Translations under genes and position numbers: made by a program | Notes under the pieces: model-generated | The model's input: the letters and a program-made list of their open reading frames with translations, nothing else | The model's database searches: none | Told to the model about the DNA's origin: nothing | Shown: positions 7,807 to 16,867 of the stretch, one piece after another | Position numbering within the stretch: position 1 is the stretch's first letter | How the letters are laid out: each line of letters opens with the position of its first letter | NCBI RefSeq assembly: GCF_003028855.1 | Contig: NZ_CP028324.1 | Location: 930,001 to 994,000, forward strand | Reading direction: 5' to 3' | From: Pseudoduganella armeniaca | GTDB lineage: Bacteria; Pseudomonadota; Gammaproteobacteria; Burkholderiales; Burkholderiaceae_D | DNA: 64,000 nucleotides

Positions 7807-10491
7807 ATGAATTTGTCCCAGGAACACCTGTCCGTTCGTACCACCTGCCCCTACTGCGGCGTCGGCTGCGGCGTACGCGCCACGCCCCAGGGCGCCCAGC
7901 AGGCCAGCGTTGCCGGCGATACGGCCCACCCCTCCAACTTCGGGCGGCTGTGCGTGAAAGGCTCGGCACTGGGCGAGACGCTGGGCCTGGAAGGCCGGCT
8001 GCTGCACCCGCACGTGCGCGAGAACGGTGTGCTGAAACAGGTCGGCTGGGACGCGGCGCTGGACAAGGTGGCGGCGCAATGGCGCGCCATCGTGGCCGAA
8101 CATGGGCCGGACGCGGTGGCGTTCTACGTCTCCGGCCAGCTGCTGACGGAGGACTACTACGTCGCCAACAAGCTGATGAAGGGCTACGTCGGCAGCGCCA
8201 ATATCGACACCAACTCGCGCCTGTGCATGTCGTCCGCCGTGGCGGGGCACAAGCGCGCGTTCGGCGAGGACATCGTGCCTGTCTCCTACGACGACCTGGA
8301 ACTGGCCGACATGATCGTGCTGGTGGGCTCGAACCTGGCCTGGTGCCACCCGATCCTGTTCCAGCGCATCAGCAAGGCCAAGGAAGCGCGCCCGGACCTG
8401 AACATCGTGGTGGTCGATCCGCGCCGCACGGCCACCTGCGAGCTGGCCGACCTGCATTTGTCCATCAAGCCGGGCACGGATGTGTGGTTGTTCAACGGCC
8501 TGCTGACCTACCTGCATGGCATCGGTGCGGTCGCACCGGACTTCATTGCCGCGCACACCAACGGCTACGAAGCGGCGCTGGCCGCGGCCGAGCTGTCGCC
8601 CGCCGCGGTGGCCGCCGCCTGTCGGCTGCAGGTCGAGGACGTGCTGGCGTTCTACGAAGCGTTTGCCGCCACCGCGAAAGTGATCACGGGCTTCTCGATG
8701 GGCGTCAACCAGTCCAGCGCCGGCACCGACAAGGTCAACGCCATCATCAACTGCCACCTGGTGGGCGGGCGCATCGGCCAGCCGGGCATGGGGCCGTTTT
8801 CCATCACGGGCCAGCCGAACGCGATGGGCGGGCGCGAGGTCGGGGGCCTGGCCAATATGCTGGCGGCGCACCTGGACCTGGACAATGCCGCGCACCGCGC
8901 CGCCGTGCGCGAATTCTGGCAGTCGCCCACGATCGCGCAGAAACCGGGCCTGAAGGCGGTCGACCTGTTCCAGGCCATCGAGGACGGCAAGGTGAAAGCC
9001 GTTTGGATCGTCGCCACCAACCCGGCCGTCAGCCTGCCTGACGCCGAGCAAGTGCGCCGCGCGCTGGGCAAGTGCGAGCTGGTGGTGGTCTCGGACGTGG
9101 TGCAGGACACGGACACCAACGCGCTGGCGCACGTGTTGCTGCCGGCGCTGGCGTGGGGCGAGAAGGACGGCACCGTGACGAATTCGGAACGGCGCATCTC
9201 GCGCCAGCGCGCCTTCCTGCCGGCGCCGGGCGAGGCCCGGGCCGACTGGCGCATCCTGGCGCAGTTCGCCCAGCGCCTCGGCTACGCCGGCTTCGACTAC
9301 ACCGCCGTGCACGAGATCTTCGACGAGCACGCGCGCCTGTCCGCCTGGCGCAACACGCCGGACGAACTGCCGCGCATGTTCGATATCGGCACGCTGGCCG
9401 GTCTCGATCGCGCCGCGTACGACGCGCTGGAACCGGTGCGCTGGCCGGTCGGCAGGATGCCGTTCGCGGACGGTCGCTACTCGCATCCGGACGGGCGCGC
9501 GCGCTTCGTGCCGACGCCGCCGCGCCTGCCGGCCAACAAGGCGGACGGCGAATTCCCGCTGATCCTGAATACGGGCCGCCTGCGCGACCAGTGGCACACG
9601 ATGACGCGCACCGGCCGCGCGCCGAGGCTGGCCGAGCACACGCCGGAGCCGTTCGTCGACCTGCATCCGCAGGACGCGCTGCTGTGCGGCGTGCGCGAAG
9701 GCGAACTGGCGCGCATCGGCTCGCACTGGGGCAGTATGGTGGCGCGGGTGCGCCATGGCGGCGGCATCGCGCGCGGCAGCGTCTTCATCCCCATCCACTG
9801 GAACGGCCAGACCTCGTCCGATGCGCGCGTGGGAGCGCTGGTCAATCCCGTCGTCGATCCGGTCTCGGGTGAGCCGGAGTTCAAGCATACTCCGGTGATG
9901 GTGGACCGCTTTCCCGTGCAGTGGCACGGCTTCGTGCTGAGCCGCGATGCGCTGGCCCTGGAGCAGGTGGCCTACTGGACCAAGGCGCAAGGGGCGGGTT
10001 TCAACCGCTACGAGCTGGCGGGGCGCAACCGCATCGGCGATTTCGGCGCCTGGGCGCGCGAGCTGCTGGGCGTGACGGACGAGGATGCGGACTGGCTGGA
10101 GTACAGCGACCGCAGCGCCGGCGTCTATCGCGCGGTGCACCTGGTGGACGACCGCATCGTGCAGTGCGTGTTCGTGTCGCCCCGGCCCGACCTGCCGGAA
10201 CGGGCGTGGCTGGCCAGCCTGTTCGGCAACGAACGCGTGTCCGACCAGGAGCGCGCCGGCGTGCTGGCCGGGCGCCCGCTGCGCCAGGGGGCGGACGCGG
10301 GACCGACGGTGTGCTCGTGCTTCGGCGTGGGCCGCAACACAATCTGCAACGCCATCCGGGAAAGCGATCTGACGACGCCAGCCCAGGTCACGGCCTGCGT
10401 CAAGGCGGGCGGCAACTGCGGCTCATGCGTGCCGGAGATCCGGCAGCTGATCGCCGTGGTGCGGGCCGAAGCGGCCGAGGCGGCGGAATAA
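7807..10491 (+). CDS. nasA: Assimilatory nitrate reductase, molybdenum catalytic subunit
   Basis: The 894-residue cytoplasmic enzyme reduces nitrate to nitrite. An N-terminal [4Fe-4S] site is formed by C14, C17, C21 and C49; the Mo-bis-MGD domains follow, with the likely molybdenum ligand C140 in NTNSRLCMSSAV. The C-terminus carries an added BFD-like [2Fe-2S] domain (C836xC838 and C871xxC874), as in Klebsiella NasA, which gives an electron entry point for the FAD subunit encoded just before. No Tat signal is present, in keeping with assimilation rather than periplasmic Nap. It is the last gene of the operon and is followed by two palindromes. Confidence 0.96.
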   Translation: MNLSQEHLSVRTTCPYCGVGCGVRATPQGAQQASVAGDTAHPSNFGRLCVKGSALGETLGLEGRLLHPHVRENGVLKQVGWDAALDKVAAQWRAIVAEHGPDAVAFYVSGQLLTEDYYVANKLMKGYVGSANIDTNSRLCMSSAVAGHKRAFGEDIVPVSYDDLELADMIVLVGSNLAWCHPILFQRISKAKEARPDLNIVVVDPRRTATCELADLHLSIKPGTDVWLFNGLLTYLHGIGAVAPDFIAAHTNGYEAALAAAELSPAAVAAACRLQVEDVLAFYEAFAATAKVITGFSMGVNQSSAGTDKVNAIINCHLVGGRIGQPGMGPFSITGQPNAMGGREVGGLANMLAAHLDLDNAAHRAAVREFWQSPTIAQKPGLKAVDLFQAIEDGKVKAVWIVATNPAVSLPDAEQVRRALGKCELVVVSDVVQDTDTNALAHVLLPALAWGEKDGTVTNSERRISRQRAFLPAPGEARADWRILAQFAQRLGYAGFDYTAVHEIFDEHARLSAWRNTPDELPRMFDIGTLAGLDRAAYDALEPVRWPVGRMPFADGRYSHPDGRARFVPTPPRLPANKADGEFPLILNTGRLRDQWHTMTRTGRAPRLAEHTPEPFVDLHPQDALLCGVREGELARIGSHWGSMVARVRHGGGIARGSVFIPIHWNGQTSSDARVGALVNPVVDPVSGEPEFKHTPVMVDRFPVQWHGFVLSRDALALEQVAYWTKAQGAGFNRYELAGRNRIGDFGAWARELLGVTDEDADWLEYSDRSAGVYRAVHLVDDRIVQCVFVSPRPDLPERAWLASLFGNERVSDQERAGVLAGRPLRQGADAGPTVCSCFGVGRNTICNAIRESDLTTPAQVTACVKAGGNCGSCVPEIRQLIAVVRAEAAEAAE

Positions 10492-10495
10492 AACA

Positions 10496-10534
10496 ATTGC
10501 CAAAAATCGGGGACTGTCCCCGATTTTTGGCAAT
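10496..10534. repeat. Perfect 19-bp inverted repeat after nasA (GGGGACTGTCCCC core)
   Basis: Nineteen-base arms beginning ATTGCCAAAAATCGGGGAC mirror exactly around a single central T. It starts 4 bases after the nasA stop and probably ends the nitrate operon transcript. The GGGGAC-GTCCCC core is shared with the next repeat, so it looks like one of an interspersed palindrome family. Confidence 0.85.
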
Positions 10535-10542
10535 ATTGCTTG

Positions 10543-10567
10543 AAAAATGGGGTCTGTCCCCATTTTT
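10543..10567. repeat. Second short palindrome of the same kind
   Basis: Arms AAAAATGGGG and CCCCATTTTT flank TCTGT. The run of T on the plus strand would make it an intrinsic terminator for nasA; on the minus strand it lies just beyond the stop codon of the small gene at 10580. Confidence 0.75.
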
Positions 10568-10579
10568 GCGGCAACGCGG

Positions 10580-10705
10580 TCAGACTGCGTCGTCAGGACC
10601 CTGGTCGTCCTTTTTCAGGCCTTTGAGGGCCATGGGCGCGAGGTCGAGCACGGGTTTGGCGATGGACAGGGCTTGCGGCAGCGCTGCGAGAAGGGGGAAT
10701 GCCAT
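10580..10705 (-). CDS. Small hydrophobic peptide of unknown function (41 residues)
   Basis: The peptide begins MAFPLLAALPQALSIAKPVL and continues into an alanine/leucine stretch, a short basic patch (KGLKK) and an acidic end (DDQGPDDAV). The start is supported by a textbook AGGAG 7 bases upstream of the ATG. It lies downstream of the gtsABCD operon on the same strand but is separated from it by a strong hairpin at 10794-10820, so it may have its own transcript. It could be a membrane-active or regulatory small protein. I do not recognise the family and infer translation only from the ribosome binding site and the reading frame. Confidence 0.55.
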   Translation of the reverse strand: MAFPLLAALPQALSIAKPVLDLAPMALKGLKKDDQGPDDAV

Positions 10706-10793
10706 GGTGGATCTCCTGGAAGGTTGAGCTGTGAACAGCTCGGTTGGGGGAGTCCATGGGTGGTCAGCCGCGGCGATAAAGTTCCGCGCCGGC

Positions 10794-10820
10794 GACGGGC
10801 ACCGCACTGCGGTGCCCGTC
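10794..10820 (-). terminator. Hairpin after gtsD
   Basis: Thirteen-base perfect arms (GACGGGCACCGCA and complement) surround a single base, starting 10 bases after the gtsD stop codon. No long T run follows on the minus strand, so termination may be partial or the hairpin may mainly protect the mRNA end. Confidence 0.65.
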
Positions 10821-10830
10821 ACTTCGGGTC

Positions 10831-11955
<1,125 letters not shown>

Positions 11956-11981
11956 TTTTTGTCTCCAATCAGCCGAAGGAA

Positions 11982-12860
11982 TCAGCCTTTAACCGCGCCG
12001 GCCGTCAGGCCGCGCACGAAGTATTTGCCCGCGACGAGGTAGATCGCCAGGGTCGGCAGGGCCGCGATGATGGCGGCCGCCATGTTGACGTTGTACTCGG
12101 TCACGCCGGTCGAGGTGTTCACCAGGTTGTTCAGCGCCACCGTGACGGGTTGCGCATCGGCGCCGCCGAACACCACGCCGAACAGGAAGTCGTTCCAGAT
12201 CTGCGTGAACTGCCAGATGAAGCAGACCATGAAGATGGGCAGCGACAGCGGGAAGATGATGCGGCGGTAGATCGTGAAGAAGCCGGCGCCGTCGATGCGG
12301 GCCGCGTTCACCAGTTCGTCCGGCACCGTCACGTAGTAGTTACGGAAGAACAGCGTGGTGAAGGCGATGCCGTAGATGATGTGCACCAGCACCAGTCCCG
12401 TGGTGGTGTTGGCCAGGTCGGCCATGCCCAGCAGGCGCGCCATCGGCAGGATCACGACCTGGAACGGGATGAAGCAGCCCACCATCAGCGCGGTAAATAC
12501 CACGTTGTGGCCGGGGAAGCGCCAGTGCGCCAGCACGTAGCCGTTCAAGGACCCGATCAGGCTGGAAATCAGCACGGCCGGGATGACCATCTGGACGGAA
12601 TTCCAGAAGTAGGGCGCCAGGCCTTCGCAGCGCACGCCCGTGCAGGCGGTCGACCAGGCCTTGGCCCACGCGGCCGTGGTGGGCGAGAGCGGGAAGTCCA
12701 GCAGGTTGCCTTCGCGGATCTGGTCCAGCGTCTTGACGGAAGTGGTCAGCATCACGTACAGCGGCGCCAGGTAATACAGCGCCACCAGCACCAGCAGGGT
12801 GTAGATGAAGATGCGGCCCGGCGTGACGCGGCCGCCTTCGAGGTGCAGGTCAGCGGCCAT
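11982..12860 (-). CDS. gtsC: Sugar ABC transporter permease (GtsC-like)
   Basis: The 292-residue inner-membrane protein has six predicted helices and the EAA loop (PDELVNAARIDGAGFFTIYRRI shortened here to its start), which docks on the ATPase. It is a MalG-type permease. It overlaps the end of gtsB by 11 bases, which suggests translational coupling, and gtsD follows after 26 bases. Confidence 0.92.
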   Translation of the reverse strand: MAADLHLEGGRVTPGRIFIYTLLVLVALYYLAPLYVMLTTSVKTLDQIREGNLLDFPLSPTTAAWAKAWSTACTGVRCEGLAPYFWNSVQMVIPAVLISSLIGSLNGYVLAHWRFPGHNVVFTALMVGCFIPFQVVILPMARLLGMADLANTTTGLVLVHIIYGIAFTTLFFRNYYVTVPDELVNAARIDGAGFFTIYRRIIFPLSLPIFMVCFIWQFTQIWNDFLFGVVFGGADAQPVTVALNNLVNTSTGVTEYNVNMAAAIIAALPTLAIYLVAGKYFVRGLTAGAVKG

Positions 12861-13845
12861 GGCGCGCTCCTTTCGTTTCCAGGTACATCAGCGGCACCAG
12901 CACGGCCAGCACGGTGGCCAGCATCATCATCGCGGACGCCGCGCCCAGGCCCAGCTGGCCGCGCGTGAACGAGAACTGGTACATGAAGATCGCCGGCACG
13001 TCGGACGAGGTGCCGGGGCCGCCGGCCGTCAGCGCCATCACCAGGTCGAAGCTCTTGATGGCGATGTGCGACAGCACCAGCAGCACGCTGAAGAAGACCG
13101 GGCGCAGCGACGGGATCACGATGCGGCGGTAGATCGTGGGCAGGCTGGCACCGTCGACCATGGCGGCCTTGATGATGCTGTCGTCCACGCCACGCAGGCC
13201 GGCCAGGAAAAGCGCCATGACGAAGCCGGAGGACTGCCACACGCCGGCGATCACCACGGTGTAGATGGCCATGTCCGGATCGACCAGCCAGTCGAAGGTG
13301 AAGTTGGTGAAGCCCCAGTCGTGCATCATCTTTTCCAGGCCCAGGCCGGGATTGAGGATCCACTTCCAGGCCGCGCCGGTGACGATGAAAGACAGCGCCA
13401 TCGGATACAGGTAAATGGCGCGCAGCGCGCCTTCGTGACGGATGCGCTGGTCCAGCAGGATCGCCATCGACAGGCCAATGGCCAGGCAGAACAGGATGAA
13501 CAGGCCGCCGAAGATGCCGAGGTTGGCGGCGGCGACCCACCAGCGTTCGAGGTCGAACAGGCGTTCGTACTGGCCGAAACCGGCGAACTCGAAGTTCGGC
13601 ATCATGCGCGATTCGGTCAGCGACAGGTAGGCCGTCAGGGCGATGAAGCCGTAGACGAAGACCAGCGAGGCGATGATGGTGGGCGACAGCACGAGGCGCG
13701 GCAGCCAGGCGTCGGCCAGCGCGCCGAGGCGGCTGCCGGGACGTACGGGCGGCTTGGCGCTGCTGTCGTTGGCGGCGGGCTTGCCGGCAACGGGGGCCGC
13801 GGGCGCGCGCGGGCGCCTGGCCGAGAACAGCGGTGTAACGGACAT
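12850..13845 (-). CDS. gtsB: Sugar ABC transporter permease (GtsB-like)
   Basis: The 331-residue MalF-type permease has an Ala/Pro-rich cytoplasmic N-terminus of about 45 residues, then the membrane helices and the EAA loop (starting VDGASLPTIYRRIVIPSL). The ATG at 13845 is preferred because GGAG lies 8 bases upstream and any earlier start would translate through the palindrome at 13920-13968. It pairs with GtsC to form the transmembrane channel of the sugar importer. Confidence 0.92.
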   Translation of the reverse strand: MSVTPLFSARRPRAPAAPVAGKPAANDSSAKPPVRPGSRLGALADAWLPRLVLSPTIIASLVFVYGFIALTAYLSLTESRMMPNFEFAGFGQYERLFDLERWWVAAANLGIFGGLFILFCLAIGLSMAILLDQRIRHEGALRAIYLYPMALSFIVTGAAWKWILNPGLGLEKMMHDWGFTNFTFDWLVDPDMAIYTVVIAGVWQSSGFVMALFLAGLRGVDDSIIKAAMVDGASLPTIYRRIVIPSLRPVFFSVLLVLSHIAIKSFDLVMALTAGGPGTSSDVPAIFMYQFSFTRGQLGLGAASAMMMLATVLAVLVPLMYLETKGARHGR

Positions 13846-13919
13846 GGGATTCTCCGGAAAGCGCAAGGCAAGGAACTGCTGCGGCCGCGACAGCGCGCGG
13901 CCGTGGTACATCGACAGCC

Positions 13920-13968
13920 GAGGCCGTGTCCCGTTTCGGTGACTGACACCGCGGTGGGACACGGCCTC
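13920..13968. repeat. 49-bp nested palindrome between gtsA and gtsB
   Basis: Outer arms GAGGCCGTGTCCC / GGGACACGGCCTC enclose an inner small palindrome (GGTG-ACTGA-CACC). The same 49-bp design occurs twice at 29201-29313, in the opposite orientation as judged from the asymmetric core. Here it lies between the binding-protein gene and the permease gene of one operon, where a stable RNA hairpin would affect relative expression. Confidence 0.85.
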
Positions 13969-13981
13969 GACGGTAGTCGGC

Positions 13982-15220
13982 TTACATCGTCTTCGCGGCC
14001 TTGGCGAGCGCCTGGGCGGCGGCCTGCGGCGTCATGTTGCTGTTCATGAAGCGGGCGATGACGTCCTGGATGGCGCCGGCCTTGGCGGTGTTGACGGCCA
14101 TGCCGTGCGCCAGCGACGGCACCAGGGCGCCGGTCTTGCTGGTGGCAGCCATGTCGTCCATCGACTTCTGCGCGCAGCTGTCGAACTTGTCGCGCGGGAC
14201 ACCGGTGCGGACCGGGATCGAACCCTTGTTCAGGTTGAAGGTTTCCTGGAAGGCCGGGCTCAGCACGGCGTTGGCCAGGGTCAGCTGGGCCTTCTGCTGC
14301 TCCGGATCCTTGACCTTGAACATGGCCAGCGAGTCGATGTTGAAGGTGAAGGCCTTGTCCGTGCCTGGCGCGGCCACGCACAGGAAGTCCTTGCCCGGCA
14401 CCTTGCCTGCTGCCGTGAACTCGCCCTTGGCCCAGTCGCCCATGAACTGCATGCCGGCCTTGCCGTTGATGACCATCGCGGTGGCCAGGTTCCAGTCACG
14501 GCCGGCGGCGTCCTTGTCGATGTAGGTCTTCATGCGCGCCAGCGTCTCGAAGCTCTTGATCATCGTCGGGCTGGTCAGGCTGGCTTGGTCCAGTTGCACC
14601 AGGGCCTTCTTGTAGAACTCCGCGCCGCCCGTGCCCAGCACGACCGATTCGAACAGCGTGGCGTCCTGCCATGGCTGGCCGCCGTGGGCCAGCGCGACCA
14701 GGCCGGCCTTCTTGATCTTGTCGGCCGCGTCGAAGAACTCGGCGAAGCTGGTCGGTGCCTTGGCGCCGGCTTTCGCCAGCACGGCAGGGTTGACCCACAG
14801 CCAGTTCACGCGGTGCACGTTGACCGGCACCGCCACGTAGTGGCCCTTGTACTTCATGACGTTGGTGACGACGGCAGGCACGCTGGCGTCCCACTTGCCT
14901 TCGACGGCAGCCTGGTCGATATTGGCCAGCACGCCTTCCTGGCCCCATTCCTGGATCGACGGGCCCTTGATCTGGGCGGCGGTCGGCGGGCTGCCGGCCA
15001 TCACGCGCGCCTTCAGCGCGGTGGCGGCGTTCTCACCGGCGCCACCGGCGACAGCGAAGTCCTTCCACGCCACGCCTTTCGATTCCATGATCTTTTTCAG
15101 CTCGGCCGCCGAGCGGGCTTCGCCGCCGGAGGTCCAGTAGTGCAGCACTTCGACTTGCGGCGCGGCTTGCGCAGCGGCGCCCGCCAGGGCCAGCAGCGAT
15201 ACGAGGGCTTTCAGTTTCAT
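13982..15220 (-). CDS. gtsA: Periplasmic sugar-binding protein of the ABC importer (GtsA-like)
   Basis: The 412-residue protein has a signal peptide (MKLKALVSLLALAGAAAQA, cleavage near residue 20) and the extracellular solute-binding family 1 fold. Features such as EVLHYWTSGGEARSAAELKK, GDWAKGEF and FNLNKGSIPVRTGVP match glucose/mannose-binding GtsA proteins of Pseudomonas. It captures the sugar in the periplasm for GtsBCD. It follows the porin gene by 30 bases and is probably transcribed with it. Confidence 0.9.
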   Translation of the reverse strand: MKLKALVSLLALAGAAAQAAPQVEVLHYWTSGGEARSAAELKKIMESKGVAWKDFAVAGGAGENAATALKARVMAGSPPTAAQIKGPSIQEWGQEGVLANIDQAAVEGKWDASVPAVVTNVMKYKGHYVAVPVNVHRVNWLWVNPAVLAKAGAKAPTSFAEFFDAADKIKKAGLVALAHGGQPWQDATLFESVVLGTGGAEFYKKALVQLDQASLTSPTMIKSFETLARMKTYIDKDAAGRDWNLATAMVINGKAGMQFMGDWAKGEFTAAGKVPGKDFLCVAAPGTDKAFTFNIDSLAMFKVKDPEQQKAQLTLANAVLSPAFQETFNLNKGSIPVRTGVPRDKFDSCAQKSMDDMAATSKTGALVPSLAHGMAVNTAKAGAIQDVIARFMNSNMTPQAAAQALAKAAKTM

Positions 15221-15250
15221 GTCATGTCTCCTTGTGTGTTCTTTACCCGA

Positions 15251-16519
15251 TTACCACCAGGCTTCCACTTGCACGCCGTACGAGAAACCGCTGGTGTCCT
15301 TGCCGTACACCGGGCCGCCGTTGTTGAAGGCGTTGACCAGCGGCGTGGCGGCGTCGTTCCATTTGCCGTAGGTGGCGAACAGGCGCAGCTCCGGGCGCGA
15401 CCAGAAATCGCGCGACAGGGCGATCGTCGGCGCGATCGTCAGCTTGGTCAGGCGTGCCGTGCCAGGGATCGTGTCGGACTTGAGACGGCTCACACCCAGT
15501 TCACCTTGCAGCTTGAAGTTGTCGGTGAAAGCATACGACGGACGGCCGCCGATGGTGGTCCAGGTCGTGTCGCCGGCCGCGCCGTTCTTGTCGCGCTGGT
15601 ACAGGGCGATCAAGGATACGCCGAAGTCGCGCGTCGGCTGCAGGTACAGTTCGTCGAACACACGCACGCGCTTGTAGTCCGAACCCAGCAGCGTGCTGCC
15701 CGAGCCGCCCATGCGGTCGCAGCACTGGCCGCCGATGCCGGTGCCAGGGCCGACGCCGTACTGCAGGCCGAACTTGTTGTTGCCGCCCAGGACGTCCTTC
15801 TGGTGGTGGAACATCGACACTTGCCAGCCGTTGTGGGTGGTGTCGTCGTTGCCCTCGGCGGTGATCAGCGTGGCGGCGATATCGATGGTGCCGCCCGGAT
15901 TGACCGGCAGGTCTTCGTACAGGATGTTCTGGCGCGAAGCGGAGGTCGAATCGGTCACGCGGCCGGAGACCGGATCGACGTTGTTCAGGTCGTTATCCTT
16001 GAAGAACGCGTAGCTGATCTTGCCGGGGCCGAGCGGGAAACGGTCGATACCGGCGCCGGTGCCGTTCAGGTTGATGTACTGCAGGTCCAGGATATGGATG
16101 TCCGGACGCAGGTAGTGCCGCTTGCCGGCCCACGCCGTACCGCCGTTCAGGAACGGCAGGCCGCGTGCCTCGATATAGGCCTTGGTCACTTCGAGGTCGG
16201 CGTCGCCGAAGTCGGAACTGTTCTTGTAGGCCGTGCCCCAGACGGTGGCGACGAAGCTGACGCCGTTGTCGGCCTTGGCCACTTCCTTGGTGTAACCCAG
16301 TTCGGTGAAGCTGTCGCACTCGTTGCCGAGGCGATAGGTCATGGACACGCCGCCGAGGCCGTAGCAGCTCTGGCTGCCGCCGTGGTTGCTGTTGCCGACG
16401 CCGGCACGGACGTAGCCGTGGAAACCTTCGACATCGCGTTCGGCGGCGCCGGCGGCGCCGCAAGCAAAGGCCAGCGCCATGGCGGCTACCATGGGCTTGA
16501 AGAGGGGATTGCAGGTCAT
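15251..16519 (-). CDS. lamB: Maltoporin-family outer-membrane sugar porin (LamB type)
   Basis: The 422-residue protein has a signal peptide, then an N-terminal GFHGYVRAGVGNS strand typical of LamB/ScrY porins, many alternating beta strands and the LamB-like end (RPELRLFATYGKWN and a final aromatic WW). It would form a trimeric 18-strand channel for sugars in the outer membrane. It is the first gene of the minus-strand lamB-gtsABCD unit. Pseudomonas gts operons use OprB instead; this one clearly looks like LamB. Confidence 0.88.
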   Translation of the reverse strand: MTCNPLFKPMVAAMALAFACGAAGAAERDVEGFHGYVRAGVGNSNHGGSQSCYGLGGVSMTYRLGNECDSFTELGYTKEVAKADNGVSFVATVWGTAYKNSSDFGDADLEVTKAYIEARGLPFLNGGTAWAGKRHYLRPDIHILDLQYINLNGTGAGIDRFPLGPGKISYAFFKDNDLNNVDPVSGRVTDSTSASRQNILYEDLPVNPGGTIDIAATLITAEGNDDTTHNGWQVSMFHHQKDVLGGNNKFGLQYGVGPGTGIGGQCCDRMGGSGSTLLGSDYKRVRVFDELYLQPTRDFGVSLIALYQRDKNGAAGDTTWTTIGGRPSYAFTDNFKLQGELGVSRLKSDTIPGTARLTKLTIAPTIALSRDFWSRPELRLFATYGKWNDAATPLVNAFNNGGPVYGKDTSGFSYGVQVEAWW

Positions 16520-16867
16520 GCTGTCTCCAGGTGTTTAGTTTGTTTAATTCTTGATATGGCGTACCGGATAGCACAGTAGCATTCGAGAAAATGTGATTCC
16601 AGCACGCTTGCCGTAGCGCATCAGAAACGGGTAAGTTGCTGATTCTTATGCAATTCTTAATTTGAGAACAAGCTAGCTGCTCATATAAAATTACACGGCA
16701 GTATGAAACGTGCACCGGCCTTGCAACATTTCGCAACAAATCCACATATAAGCTTGCAAAATGTGTCCGATAGTTACCATGATCTGAGGAAAACTTTGGG
16801 TTATAGTCCACACTCGGCACGAAGCCGACCTATATATAGAAGCGCTGCCCACAGGCAGCCGGGAGCG
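16520..16867. promoter_or_regulatory. Divergent control region between lamB-gts and the SBP/two-component operon
   Basis: This AT-richer 348-base region separates two divergent operons and holds no gene. GCAACA is repeated at 16723-16728 and 16733-16738, a 10-base period typical of tandem sites for OmpR-type regulators, and TTGC-N8-GCAA spans 16721-16736. A TATAGT sequence near 16803 could be a -10 element for the rightward operon. The regulator encoded at 18157 is the natural candidate to bind here; this is inference. Confidence 0.5.
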
